Numbered from the stretch's first letter, positions 37,053 through 46,146 are shown. The stretch is 64,000 bases of DNA from Janthinobacterium sp. 67 (GCF_002797895.1 NZ_PGES01000001.1:5642001-5706000), one strand, 5' to 3'. Made by a program: numbers and translations. The notes: a model not told the origin generated them from the sequence alone.

Positions 37053-39122
37053 TCAGAAGCGCGACGTCAGGCCGACGAACATGCGCCGTCCCGGCACATA
37101 ATAGTCGACCAGTCCATCGGCCAGCGGGCCTTTCTTGAACAGGTTTTCCACGCCGCCGCGCACGGTCCAGCGGGGCGTGACCTTGTACGACACGACCGTG
37201 TCGACGATGGTGTAGGCCTTGTTGGCCGCCTGGCCCGCGTCGAGTTCCTTGCCCGTGTACTGGGCCGATACTTCGCCGAACAGCTGGTCGTTGACTTGCC
37301 AGCCCAGCGCCGAGTACCACGACAGCTTCGGCGTCGACAGCAGGTTGGCGCCCGTCGTCAGGTTTTTCGCTTCCGCCATGTAGGTGACGTTGTTACGCCA
37401 GTTCAGGTTTTTCGTCAGCGGGACGGTGGCCGTCGCTTCCACGCCGCTGGTGCGCGCTTTCTGGATATTCGTCATCTTCGTCCACCACTGCTTCTGGTAA
37501 AAACCCAGCGGCGCGTAGTCGATCTTGTTCTTGAAATTTGTGTGGAAGTACGTCACGCCCACGTCCCAGCCATTCTGTTCCCACGCCACGCCGATCTCGC
37601 CGGCCGTGCTCGTTTCCGGCTTCAAGTCCGCATTGCCGGCCATGTAGCAGCCGCCCGTGATGTAGCCCAGCGGTTTGAGGCTGCCGCAACCGCGTCCGCC
37701 CGACTGCGTGGCCGCCGCCGGCGAGTTTTCCTTCAGGCTCGGGGCGCGGAAGCCTTGCGACACGCCGCCCTTGATGGTCCAGGCGGGGGCAGGGTGGTAC
37801 ACGAGGTACAGGCGCGGGCTGTAGTGGTTGCCGAACTTGCCGTGGTGGTCGAGGCGCAGGCCGGCCGTGGCCGTCAGGTTCTCGCGCAGGAACAGCTGGT
37901 CTTCCGCGAACAGGGCCGACGTGGTGCCGGACAGGGTGGCGCCGCTGACGGGGTTGCCCAGGTAATCGGTAGGGATGGTGCCGATGGTGTCCGTATTCGT
38001 CAGTTCCTGGTGTTTCCACTGGCCGCCCATCACCAGCATCTGTTCGATGCCGCCCCAGCCGACGCGTTTTTCCAGGCTGGCGTCCAGCGTGCTGTCCTTG
38101 GATTTGGCCACCGTGCCGACGACTTCGTTGTCGAAATCGTTGTGGTACAGGTTGATCATGGCCTTGCCGAAGTCCCAGCGGCCTTCATAGCCGATGCTGG
38201 CGCTCTTGCGTATCAGCTTGCTCGCGCCCCAGGCGCCGAACAGCGGGTAGCCGTCCGCATCGAGCGTGGTCGAATCCGTCGATTGCTGTTTGCCGTAGCT
38301 GGCGTCCAGCGTCAGGTTCTGTTTCTTGTCCAGCGCCCAGCTCAGCTGGCCCGTGACCGTCTGGTTGCGTTCGCCGCCGATGCCACCCGATTTGCCGATG
38401 GCTTTTTCATCGGGATTCTGGCGCGTCTGGCCCACGCCCAGGCGCATGCCGACCGTGTCCGACAAGGGGCCGGCCACGTTCACGCCCAGCTGGTGCGCCG
38501 TGCCGCGGCCGCTGTCCTGCGGCTGCGTGTAGTTGGCCGTGGCCGAGCCGTTCCACTTGCCCGGCACCTTGCGCGTGATGATGTTGATCACGCCGCCCAT
38601 GGCGTCCGAGCCGTACAGCGAGGACATGGGGCCGCGCACCACTTCGATGCGCTCGATCATGTCGGGCGAAATCCAGTTCAGGTCCTGGCGGCCCAGGTCG
38701 GGACGGTAAGCCGTGTCGGCCGAGCTGCCCACGCGCTTGCCGTCGACGAGGATCAAGGTGTATTTGTCGGGCAGGCCGCGCAGCTTGATCTTCGATTCCT
38801 CGCCCACGGGGCTGGTGCCGCCCGTCACGCCGGGGATGCGGCGCAGCAGGGTGTTGAGGTCGTACACGGGCTGGCGCTCGATTTCCTCGCGCGTGATGAC
38901 GCTGATGCTGGCCGGCGCATCCTTGATGTCGATGGCCGTGCCGGACGCAGTGACGACCACCGTGTTCATGGTCGGGTCGGCGGCCGCATTGCCTTCGGCC
39001 CAGGCGCTGCTGACGGCCAAGGAGAGCAGGCAGGGCAGGAGCAGGGCGGCGGAATGCATGGAGCGGGCGGGAGCGACGACGGGGGCTGCGAGGGGTGCGA
39101 AGGCGGGACTGCGCTGTGTCAT
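37053..39122 (-). CDS. TonB-dependent siderophore receptor, FepA/CirA-like
   Basis: A 689-residue outer-membrane receptor. After the signal peptide come a TonB-box-like NTVVVTASG, then a complete plug (KDAPASISVITREEIERQPV, RIPGVTGG, IKLRGLPDKYTLILVDGKRV, IERIEVVRGPMSSLYGSDAM, GGVINIITRK). The beta-barrel ends in GLTSRF with the terminal Phe. The plug is closest in style to catecholate siderophore and colicin receptors (FepA, CirA, BfrH type). A palindromic Fur-like site lies about 100 bases upstream, indicating induction under iron limitation. ExbB and ExbD encoded at 30171-31213 could energise it. Confidence 0.93.
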   Translation of the reverse strand: MTQRSPAFAPLAAPVVAPARSMHSAALLLPCLLSLAVSSAWAEGNAAADPTMNTVVVTASGTAIDIKDAPASISVITREEIERQPVYDLNTLLRRIPGVTGGTSPVGEESKIKLRGLPDKYTLILVDGKRVGSSADTAYRPDLGRQDLNWISPDMIERIEVVRGPMSSLYGSDAMGGVINIITRKVPGKWNGSATANYTQPQDSGRGTAHQLGVNVAGPLSDTVGMRLGVGQTRQNPDEKAIGKSGGIGGERNQTVTGQLSWALDKKQNLTLDASYGKQQSTDSTTLDADGYPLFGAWGASKLIRKSASIGYEGRWDFGKAMINLYHNDFDNEVVGTVAKSKDSTLDASLEKRVGWGGIEQMLVMGGQWKHQELTNTDTIGTIPTDYLGNPVSGATLSGTTSALFAEDQLFLRENLTATAGLRLDHHGKFGNHYSPRLYLVYHPAPAWTIKGGVSQGFRAPSLKENSPAAATQSGGRGCGSLKPLGYITGGCYMAGNADLKPETSTAGEIGVAWEQNGWDVGVTYFHTNFKNKIDYAPLGFYQKQWWTKMTNIQKARTSGVEATATVPLTKNLNWRNNVTYMAEAKNLTTGANLLSTPKLSWYSALGWQVNDQLFGEVSAQYTGKELDAGQAANKAYTIVDTVVSYKVTPRWTVRGGVENLFKKGPLADGLVDYYVPGRRMFVGLTSRF

Positions 39123-39223
39123 GGTGAGCTTTCCGGGTATTGTTATTTCCTGGCTGCCTTCCGGGTGGCTCGGGTATGAATGATTGAAAATGCAATAAAC
39201 TGCGCTCCCATTCTGCTAATGAG

Positions 39224-39242
39224 AATAAGAATCGTTCTTATT
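39224..39242. promoter_or_regulatory. Fur box upstream of siderophore receptor
   Basis: A perfect inverted repeat AATAAGAA-TCG-TTCTTATT, preceded by AATGAG, matches the AT-rich 19-base Fur site pattern (GATAATGATAATCATTATC). It lies 102 bases upstream of the receptor start and about 160 bases before the plus-strand gene at 39404, so it could control both. Confidence 0.75.
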
Positions 39243-39403
39243 GTAATGCCGTCCTGGCAAGAAGGAAAGTGCTGAAAGGAAATAAAACACTGTTGCAGCA
39301 TGTGCATGGCAGCTACAAGCGTGAGAAATTGTTACGCGCGCTGGTATCTGTCACGGCGTGTGCCAATAATGAACACCATGAGATCGATGCTTGGAGAGGC
39401 GGC

Positions 39404-39841
39404 ATGAAGATGATGAAAAAAGCGATACCGGTGCTGGCCTGCGCCATGCTGCTCGCTGGCGGCCATGCCTGGTCGCAGGAGCCGCCGGCGCCCGCCGAAT
39501 CCTTGCCTGAACCTTTGCCCGTATGCCGGCTCGACCCGCGTGACAGCGGCAAGCTGCTAGAGGAACCATGCCGACCGGCGCCGCCCGTGCGGCCGCGCCG
39601 TTCCGTGGCGCAGGTGATCGGCCGCATGCCGGCGCAAGTTACACCTCCCGTCGTGCCCATGGCGCCCCTGCCGCCCAGTCCGGCCGTGCCCATGCCCCGC
39701 GCGCCGCAGCCGATCGGCGCTTGCGACACGGGCGGTTGCCGCGACGCGTCGGGCGCACGCTACAACGGCGCGGGCAACGCCACGCTCGACGCCAATGGCC
39801 GCATCTGTCACCGCAATGGGGCGTTCGTGCAGTGTTTCTAG
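39404..39841 (+). CDS. secreted proline-rich protein with Cys motif, unknown
   Basis: A 145-residue protein starting at ATG 39404 with GGAGAGG upstream; the open frame extends to 39269 without a plausible start. A signal peptide (KAIPVLACAMLLAGGHAWS) is followed by a Pro-rich linker (residues about 25-105). The C-terminal motif CDTGGCRDASGARYNGAGNA ... GRICHRNGAFVQC has four cysteines, a pattern I have seen in many unnamed betaproteobacterial proteins. Divergent from the siderophore receptor and sharing its intergenic region. Function unknown. Confidence 0.75.
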   Translation: MKMMKKAIPVLACAMLLAGGHAWSQEPPAPAESLPEPLPVCRLDPRDSGKLLEEPCRPAPPVRPRRSVAQVIGRMPAQVTPPVVPMAPLPPSPAVPMPRAPQPIGACDTGGCRDASGARYNGAGNATLDANGRICHRNGAFVQCF

Positions 39842-40077
39842 GGTGCAGGTGCCAGCGTATGGCGCTGTCACGCCGGAAGAAATAGGCAGGCCCGGCGCAT
39901 TGCCGGCGGGCGCCATCCGTGCGTGTTCCCACTGTTCCATTTTCGAAGTATTAATAAAAAACAAATTTCGGCGATGAGTGGTCGGGATTTATCTATTGCT
40001 TTTTTGTATATATCATGAAACAATAAAAGTAAATATTTAATAATTTATTGTTGTCATCGTATTGTTGTCAATTCATA

Positions 40078-41322
40078 ATGAAACCAGCCCATCTTCGTCT
40101 CTTGTTCGTCACGTTTTCCATCTGTGCACTGGCTGTATTTTCCTGGTATTTTTTGGCAGGAAATGCACTGCTGGAGGCGGCCTACGACGGGCGCTCATGG
40201 TCGGTGCTCAATAAGGTACTCGGACATGCGGACCGCCACCCGCTGGCATTTTATGTTCAGAAAATGGATGCATTGGTGAGCTTTTACCTGTTGCTTTGGC
40301 TGGCCTTCACCGTCACTGCCGCAGTATTCCTGTATCGCTTGTATCGGCCCGCTGCAATGAGCGACGATGGGCTCGATTACCTGTTGTTCGCCATTTACAC
40401 CGCAGTGTTTGCCGGCATGCTTCTGCGTTTCGGCACGCAGGAAAGCTGGTACCTGATCGATGACATCATGGCATTCAAAGGTACGCCGCCGTTCCAGCAC
40501 CGGGTCATGTTCATTTTCCCGGCGCAGGTCTTGCAGTACCTGTTTCCTCGCCTGGGCGCCATCGAATGTTTTCTCTGGTCCCAGGTGCTGGCCGTGGTGC
40601 TGATGCTGTGGTCGGTCCGGCGTTTTGCCGCTCTCTTCATCCGACGGGATCTGGCCTTCGTGGCGCAGTTTCTGGTGTTGTGCATGTGGGCGCCCACGGT
40701 CACCTATTACACGTTTTACGATATCGGTATCATTTTTGTCTATTCCTTTTGCCTCTACCATCTGCTGCGCCGCGAAATGCTGCCCTACGTGGCGATGCTG
40801 GTGGCGGGAACGTTCAATCACGAGATCACGCTCTTCCTGATCGTGGCGAGCGGCTTTGTCTTGCTTGGACAGATGAAGCTGCGCTCGCTGGCGGGCTGGA
40901 TATTGCTGCAACTGCTGCTGTACGGTCTGGTGCGCGTACTGATGTTTTATGTGTTGCCAGCGCATCAGGCATGGGAGGGTGGTAAGATTGACAACAATAT
41001 CAATCTCTTCCTGCACCATCCGCGTACGCTGGTACAGAACGTTGGCCCTATATTGCTGTGGTATCTCTTGGCCGCCTCCGGCTGGCGCTATGCGTCTGAG
41101 CCGTTGCGCCGCTGCCTGATTATCCTGCCGTGTTTGCTGACCATGACCTTTATGGTGGGACAGTTCAATGAAGGGCGCCAGTTTGACGCCTTCATCCCCG
41201 TTGCCGTGGCATTCATGTTGTGCGCACTGAGTGCACGTGTCGGTGCGCCAGCCATGCCCACGCTGGATCGGGACAGTGCTTGGTTGCTGTCACGCATGCC
41301 GGCATCCGGCACGGGAAGGTAA
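40078..41322 (+). CDS. multi-spanning membrane protein, possible GT-C glycosyltransferase
   Basis: A 414-residue protein starting at ATG 40078, with about ten predicted transmembrane helices along its length. It has no motif I can assign firmly. The loop FKGTPPFQHRVMFIFPAQ and the later AGTFNHEITLFLIVASGF resemble conserved loops of polytopic GT-C type transferases and related sugar-polymer proteins. It stands at the head of a tight cluster with a HAD-UbiA protein (four bases downstream) and an SMR-type transporter. The gene and the 230 bases before it are less GC-rich than the surroundings, with an AT-rich promoter region at 39950-40077, which may mean horizontal acquisition. Confidence 0.7.
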   Translation: MKPAHLRLLFVTFSICALAVFSWYFLAGNALLEAAYDGRSWSVLNKVLGHADRHPLAFYVQKMDALVSFYLLLWLAFTVTAAVFLYRLYRPAAMSDDGLDYLLFAIYTAVFAGMLLRFGTQESWYLIDDIMAFKGTPPFQHRVMFIFPAQVLQYLFPRLGAIECFLWSQVLAVVLMLWSVRRFAALFIRRDLAFVAQFLVLCMWAPTVTYYTFYDIGIIFVYSFCLYHLLRREMLPYVAMLVAGTFNHEITLFLIVASGFVLLGQMKLRSLAGWILLQLLLYGLVRVLMFYVLPAHQAWEGGKIDNNINLFLHHPRTLVQNVGPILLWYLLAASGWRYASEPLRRCLIILPCLLTMTFMVGQFNEGRQFDAFIPVAVAFMLCALSARVGAPAMPTLDRDSAWLLSRMPASGTGR

Positions 41323-41326
41323 TATC

Positions 41327-42769
41327 ATGGCCGAACCCATGTTGCGCGCGCAGGGCGAACAGAAGAGTGTACCGCTGGTGGTCGATCTCGACGGTACGCT
41401 GATCCATTCGGACTTGCTGTGGGAAGCGATTCTCATCTTTATCAAAGTGCGGTTCTTGCAGCTCTGGCGCTTGCCGTTCTGGCTGTTTTCCGGCAAGGCT
41501 GGCTTCAAGGAAAAAATGGCGGACATGGTGGAGATCGATCCACAAGCCTTGCCGTATGATCAGATTTTGCTGGCCGACCTGGCGCGCCAGCGCAGCGAAG
41601 GGCGCCAGATCATCCTGGCGACAGGTTCGCAGCGCCGTTTCGCCGATGCCATCGCCGTCCACCTGGGCCTGTTTGACCGCGTGCTGGCCACAGAGGGCGG
41701 GATCAATCTCACTTCGCATAACAAGGCGCATCAACTGAGCGAACTGTTTGGCGCCAGGGGGTTTGATTACATAGGTAATGCCAGTGTTGACGTCGCGGTA
41801 TGGAATGCCAGCAACGCGGCGTTTTCCGTCACGCGCACCCCGTTCCGGCTGGCCGGTGGCGGCGCCACGCAGGCTGCGGGGACGCCGCGCGCCGGGTGGG
41901 GCGCGCCTCTGCTCAAGGCAATGCGGCCCCGCCAGTGGCTGAAGAATCTGCTGGTCTTCGTGCCGATGCTGGCCGGCCATGCGCTGAATCTGCCGACCTT
42001 CCTGCAGGCACTGGTGGCGTTTTTCGCTTTTTCGCTGTGCGCCTCTAGCGCCTATCTGCTCAATGATGCGCTCGATGCGCCCGATGACCGGCGCCACCCC
42101 ACCAAGTGCCGCCGGCCGATAGCCGCCGGCAGCTTGCCGCTGCCCGTTGCCTTGCTGGCCAGTCCGCTGCTGGCCATCCTGGCACTGGCCATTTGCGCGC
42201 TGTTCGATCCGCTGCTGTTGCTGGCCGTGGCGATTTACTTCGCCAGCACCTTGGCGTACTCGATTTACCTGAAACGCTTGCTGATGGTCGATATCGTCAC
42301 CCTCGCCATCCTGTATACCTTGCGCATACTGGGGGGCAGCGCGGCGACGCATATCGAACCTTCGTTCTGGCTGCTGGCCTTTTCCTTCTTTATTTTCCTC
42401 AGCCTGGCACTGCTCAAGCGCTATAGCGAGTTATTCAATCTGGAGCGCCAAGGCAAGGAAAAGACGCGCGGCCGCAGCTATACGACGGCCGATAAGGCAC
42501 CGATCGGCATCATGGGCGTGAACAGCGGATTTATTTCGCTGCTGGTGTTCATGCTGTACTTTAATTCCCAAAACATCCTGGTACTGTATGCGCGTCCTTA
42601 CCTGTTGCTGGGTATCGTGCCCCTGCTGGTGTTCTGGCTGGGGCGACTGTGGACGCTGACCTTCCGGGGCGAGGTCAACGAGGATCCCGTGTTGTATGTG
42701 AGTAAAGATACTGTCAGCCTTGTGGTCATCGCCGCCTGCATGGCGCTGGCGATCGGCGCTAGCCTGTAG
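41327..42769 (+). CDS. HAD phosphatase-UbiA prenyltransferase fusion
   Basis: A 480-residue two-domain protein. Residues about 15-190 form a HAD-type phosphatase (nucleophile Asp20 and Asp22 in VVDLDGTLIHSD; ILATGSQRRFADAIA; DYIGNASVDVAVW). Residues about 195-480 form a UbiA-type membrane prenyltransferase with KAMRPRQWLKNLLVF and the diphosphate-binding motif NDALDAPDDRRHPTKCRRP; the second Asp-rich loop is less classical. Similar UbiA domains make decaprenyl-phosphate-5-phosphoribose. The fusion could transfer a phosphosugar to polyprenyl phosphate and remove the 5-phosphate. That coupling is my inference. Start at ATG 41327, preceded by GGGAAGG, four bases after the upstream gene. Confidence 0.88.
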   Translation: MAEPMLRAQGEQKSVPLVVDLDGTLIHSDLLWEAILIFIKVRFLQLWRLPFWLFSGKAGFKEKMADMVEIDPQALPYDQILLADLARQRSEGRQIILATGSQRRFADAIAVHLGLFDRVLATEGGINLTSHNKAHQLSELFGARGFDYIGNASVDVAVWNASNAAFSVTRTPFRLAGGGATQAAGTPRAGWGAPLLKAMRPRQWLKNLLVFVPMLAGHALNLPTFLQALVAFFAFSLCASSAYLLNDALDAPDDRRHPTKCRRPIAAGSLPLPVALLASPLLAILALAICALFDPLLLLAVAIYFASTLAYSIYLKRLLMVDIVTLAILYTLRILGGSAATHIEPSFWLLAFSFFIFLSLALLKRYSELFNLERQGKEKTRGRSYTTADKAPIGIMGVNSGFISLLVFMLYFNSQNILVLYARPYLLLGIVPLLVFWLGRLWTLTFRGEVNEDPVLYVSKDTVSLVVIAACMALAIGASL

Positions 42770-42811
42770 AATGCCGCACCTTCTCCCGAAACCGTACCCG
42801 AACCGCTACCG

Positions 42812-43156
42812 ATGATGACTTCCGCTTCTTCAGGCTTCCTATGGTGCGCGCTTGCCTCAGTGGCCAGCGCGGCCGCCACCTTGCTGATCAAAATGTCCAG
42901 CCAGTATGGCAGCGGCCTGAGTGTCGCCCGCCTGCTGTGGCTGGGCAGCGCAGGGGGGGCCTATGCCCTGGGTTTCATCTGTTATGCGGTGGCGCTGGAA
43001 AAGCTGCAAATCAGCCTGGCCTATCCCGTCATGACGGCCATCACGATGGCGCTGGTGACCTTGATCGGCTGCAGCGTGCTGCAGGAAGCGCTCACCATGC
43101 CGAAATTGTTTGGCATTCTGCTGATCACTGCGGGCGCTTTCGTTCTGTCCCGCTGA
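42812..43156 (+). CDS. SMR/EamA-type small membrane transporter
   Basis: A 114-residue protein with four transmembrane helices, the size of small multidrug resistance proteins and of the ArnE-type lipid-linked sugar flippase subunits. Conserved elements are FLWCALASVASAAATLLIKMS and the fourth-helix-preceding ISLAYPVMTAITMALVTLIG ... LFGILLITAGAFVL. The catalytic Glu typical of EmrE helix 1 is absent, which argues against drug/proton antiport. It follows a UbiA-domain gene by 42 bases. A role in flipping a polyprenyl-phosphate-linked sugar is inferred from context. Confidence 0.8.
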   Translation: MMTSASSGFLWCALASVASAAATLLIKMSSQYGSGLSVARLLWLGSAGGAYALGFICYAVALEKLQISLAYPVMTAITMALVTLIGCSVLQEALTMPKLFGILLITAGAFVLSR

Positions 43157-43235
43157 GCGCTCCAGCGCCGACCTGCTCCGTTCGTCCTTAACTTTTCGCT
43201 GCGTCGCGCAAAAAATGGCTACAATTGTCGCCGAC

Positions 43236-43257
43236 ATTACGTTTACGTAAACGTAAT
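43236..43257. promoter_or_regulatory. 22-base perfect palindrome, likely operator
   Basis: ATTACGTTTAC followed by its exact reverse complement GTAAACGTAAT, 75 bases before the SDR start. The ACGTTTACGT-type core resembles sites reported for LiuR, a MerR-family regulator of branched-chain amino acid and acyl-CoA catabolism. No regulator gene is adjacent. Confidence 0.65.
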
Positions 43258-43332
43258 AATGGCATCATGTGCCATGCAACCATCAGGCGCCGGGAACGTG
43301 GCCCTTATTACTCAGGATACTCAGGAGATTTC

Positions 43333-44091
43333 ATGCAGATTCAGGACAATGTATTCATCATCACGGGCGGCGCATCGGGACTGGGCGCGGCCACGGCGCG
43401 CATGCTGACGGCCGCTGGCGGCAAGGTCGTGCTGGCCGACGTGCAGACGGAGGCGGGCCAGGCGCTGGCCGCGGAACTGAACGGCGTGTTCGTGCAATGC
43501 GACGTGACGTCGGAAGAAGACGGCATGGCCGTGGTGGCGGCAGCGGCCAAACTCGGCACCTTGCGCGGCCTGGTCAACTGCGCCGGCGTGGCGCCGGCCG
43601 TGAAAACCGTGGGCAAGGATGGCCCGCATCCGCTGGCCCTGTTCCAGAAAGTCGTCAACATCAACCTGGTGGGCACCTTCAATATGTGCCGCCTGGCGGC
43701 CGACGCCATGGCCAAGCAGGATGCGACTGCCGAAGGCGAGCGCGGCATCATCATCAACACGGCTTCCGTGGCGGCCTACGATGGCCAGATCGGCCAGGCT
43801 GCCTACGCGTCGTCGAAGGCGGCCGTGGTGGGACTGACCCTGCCGATGGCGCGCGACCTGTCGCGCAACGGCATCCGCGTGATGACGGTGGCGCCCGGTA
43901 TTTTCGAAACGCCGATGCTGCTGGGCATGCCGGCCGAAGTGCAGGATGCGCTGGGCAAGATGGTGCCGTTCCCATCGCGCCTGGGCAAGCCCGGCGAATA
44001 CGCGCAGCTGGTGAAAGCCATCGTGGAAAACGTCATGCTCAATGGCGAAACGATTCGTCTCGACGGCGCCATCCGCATGCAGCCGAAGTAA
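43333..44091 (+). CDS. SDR 3-hydroxyacyl-CoA dehydrogenase, HSD10-like
   Basis: A 252-residue short-chain dehydrogenase; start at ATG 43333 with AGGAG upstream. Rossmann motif TGGASGLGAATARML lies at residues 11-25; NCAGVAP, the catalytic Ser in INTASVAAYDGQIG and YASSK follow. The insert VGKDGPHPLALFQKVVNINL and the C-terminal PFPSRLGKPGEYAQLVKAIV are typical of the type II 3-hydroxyacyl-CoA dehydrogenases that act on 3-hydroxy-2-methylbutyryl-CoA (isoleucine breakdown) and fatty acyl-CoA. The palindrome upstream fits a catabolic regulon. No other catabolic genes for this pathway are adjacent. Confidence 0.9.
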   Translation: MQIQDNVFIITGGASGLGAATARMLTAAGGKVVLADVQTEAGQALAAELNGVFVQCDVTSEEDGMAVVAAAAKLGTLRGLVNCAGVAPAVKTVGKDGPHPLALFQKVVNINLVGTFNMCRLAADAMAKQDATAEGERGIIINTASVAAYDGQIGQAAYASSKAAVVGLTLPMARDLSRNGIRVMTVAPGIFETPMLLGMPAEVQDALGKMVPFPSRLGKPGEYAQLVKAIVENVMLNGETIRLDGAIRMQPK

Positions 44092-44163
44092 GCCCTCGGC
44101 CAGGGTGCAGCGCCGTGGCCGGCATTTGAGGTAGCATACCCGGGTATCTTTACCGGAGTAAGC

Positions 44164-45939
44164 ATGATCACATTGAAGCCGCTGGCGCTGAGCCTGACCT
44201 TGCTGGGAGCACTCGCTGCCAGTCCCGTATTTGCCGAGGCGCCGCAGAAGGCGCCGGAAATCGCCACCGCGTATGCGGAAAAATCGGGCTGGGCGGCGCA
44301 GAAATTCATGGTGGCCGCCGCCAATCCGCTGGCCGCCGATGCGGGCTACCAGATGCTGAAAAAGGGCGGCAGCGCCATCGACGCGGCCATCGCCACGCAA
44401 CTGGTGCTGACCCTGGTCGAGCCGCAATCGTCGGGCATCGGCGGCGGCGCCTTTTTGCTGTATTCCACGGCCAAGGGCGTGCAGGCGTTCGACGGGCGCG
44501 AAACGGCGCCGGCCGCCGCCGATGAACACCTGTTCCAGAATGCGGACGGCACACCCGTCTCGCGCGCCACGGGCGTGGTGGGCGGGCGATCCGTGGGCGC
44601 GCCGGGCGTGCTGCGGATGCTGGAACTGGCGCACAAGGAACACGGCAAGCTGCCGTGGGCGACGCTGTTCGGCCCCGCCATCAAGCTGGCGCACGGCGGC
44701 TTTCCCGTCAGCCAGCGCCTCAACGGCCTGCTGAACTGGGACCAGGCCCTGAAGCGCGATCCTGTCGCCGCCGCGTATTTCTATGACAAAGAGGGCAAGG
44801 CCTGGCCCGTCGGCCACGTGCTGAAGAATCCGGAACTGGCGCGCACCCTGCGCGAGATCGCCCGCGGCGGCGCCGACGCCTTTTATAACGGCCGCATCGC
44901 GCGCGACATCGCCGCCAAGGTGGCGTCGCACCCGACCAATCCCGGCAAGCTGACGGCGGCCGACATCGCCGGCTACCGGGCCAAGGTGCGCGAGCCCGTC
45001 TGCAGCGATTACAAGGCCTGGACCGTGTGCGGCATGCCGCCGCCATCGTCGGGCGGCATCGCCATCGCGCAGATGCTGGGTATCCTGGAAGTGAAGGACA
45101 TCCGCCCGTATGCGCCCGTCGACGGCGTGCTCGATGCGCAAGCGATCCACCTGTTCTCGGAAGCGGGGCGCCTGGCCTACGCGGACCGCAACCGCTACGT
45201 GGCCGATACGGACTTCGTGCCGCTGCCGGGCAATGGCGTCGCCTCGATGCTCGACAAAACCTACCTGGCGCAGCGCGCTTCCCTGATCGGCGACAAATCC
45301 ATGGGCCGGGCCTTGCCCGGCACGCCGCCCGGCATGCAGGTGGCGTGGGGCATGGACAACGCCTTGCAGCGCCCGTCGACGTCGCACCTGGTGGCCGTCG
45401 ACGCTTTTGGCGGCGGTCTGTCGATGACTACCAGCGTGGAAGACGCGTTCGGTTCGCGCCAGATGGTCGACGGCTTTTTGCTCAATAACCAGCTGACGGA
45501 TTTCTCGTTCGATTCGCGCGATGCGGATGGCCCGATCGCCAACCGCGTCGAAGCGGGCAAGCGGCCGCGCAGCGCCATGTCGCCCACCCTCGTGTTCGAG
45601 AAGGGCACGCACAAGCTGGTGCTGGCCACGGGTTCGCCCGGCGGCTCGTCCATCATCAATTATGTGGCCAAGGTCCTGGTCGGCACCATGGACTGGGGCT
45701 TGAACGTGCAGCAGGCCATCAGCCTGCCGAACTTCGGCAGCCGCAACGGCCCGACGGAACTGGAAAAGGGCCGCGCGCCGGCAGCGCAAGTCGAGGCGCT
45801 GCAGGCGATGGGCCACGAGGTGCGCGTGATCGAGCAGAACTCGGGCTTGCAGGGCATCATGCGCCTGAATGCGCATGGCAAGGATTTCTGGTTTGGGGGG
45901 GCGGATCCACGGCGTGAAGGCATGGTTCGGGGCGATTAG
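44164..45939 (+). CDS. ggt: gamma-glutamyltransferase precursor
   Basis: A 591-residue periplasmic gamma-glutamyltransferase/hydrolase that cleaves glutathione and other gamma-glutamyl compounds. Signal peptide residues 1-24 (ending SPVFA). The precursor self-cleaves before a catalytic Thr, here Thr406 in RPSTSHLVAVDAFGG; the usual TTH is TSH. Conserved parts include VEPQSSGIGGGAFLLY, the substrate Arg in FDGRETAPAA, and the glycine-rich TGSPGGSSIINYV. All key elements are present, so it looks active. Monocistronic, with a promoter probably in the 72 bases before it. Confidence 0.93.
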   Translation: MITLKPLALSLTLLGALAASPVFAEAPQKAPEIATAYAEKSGWAAQKFMVAAANPLAADAGYQMLKKGGSAIDAAIATQLVLTLVEPQSSGIGGGAFLLYSTAKGVQAFDGRETAPAAADEHLFQNADGTPVSRATGVVGGRSVGAPGVLRMLELAHKEHGKLPWATLFGPAIKLAHGGFPVSQRLNGLLNWDQALKRDPVAAAYFYDKEGKAWPVGHVLKNPELARTLREIARGGADAFYNGRIARDIAAKVASHPTNPGKLTAADIAGYRAKVREPVCSDYKAWTVCGMPPPSSGGIAIAQMLGILEVKDIRPYAPVDGVLDAQAIHLFSEAGRLAYADRNRYVADTDFVPLPGNGVASMLDKTYLAQRASLIGDKSMGRALPGTPPGMQVAWGMDNALQRPSTSHLVAVDAFGGGLSMTTSVEDAFGSRQMVDGFLLNNQLTDFSFDSRDADGPIANRVEAGKRPRSAMSPTLVFEKGTHKLVLATGSPGGSSIINYVAKVLVGTMDWGLNVQQAISLPNFGSRNGPTELEKGRAPAAQVEALQAMGHEVRVIEQNSGLQGIMRLNAHGKDFWFGGADPRREGMVRGD

Positions 45940-45944
45940 GGGGC

Positions 45945-46075
45945 ACCGGACCAAACCTACTGCGCGTCGGTATAGGCGGCCTGCGATGCTCACCGTACTA
46001 GAGTACGGTTGCGCTTCTTAGCCGCCTCTCCCTTCCGCTCGCTACGGTTTTGTCCGGCGCCGTGCTGCCAACAAT
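45945..46075. other. intergenic stretch with repeat-like inverted sequence
   Basis: Between ggt and the patatin gene lie 207 non-coding bases. They include the hairpin CCGTACT-AG-AGTACGG (45993-46008), flanked by GGCGGCCTGCGATGC and CGCTTCTTAGCCGCC, which also pair partly. This looks like a dispersed intergenic element or a structured terminator, but there is only one copy in the window. Confidence 0.45.
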
Positions 46076-46146
46076 ATACCTGCAGGAACTGGCGTCTACC
46101 TTCCAAACTTTTCCACAAAGCATCCAGACCCTGCTAATCTGCCGGC

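Noticed and set aside
45945..46075. Insertion sequence end or mobile element between ggt and the patatin gene
   Set aside because: There is a hairpin, but no transposase remnant, no target duplication and no second copy in the window.
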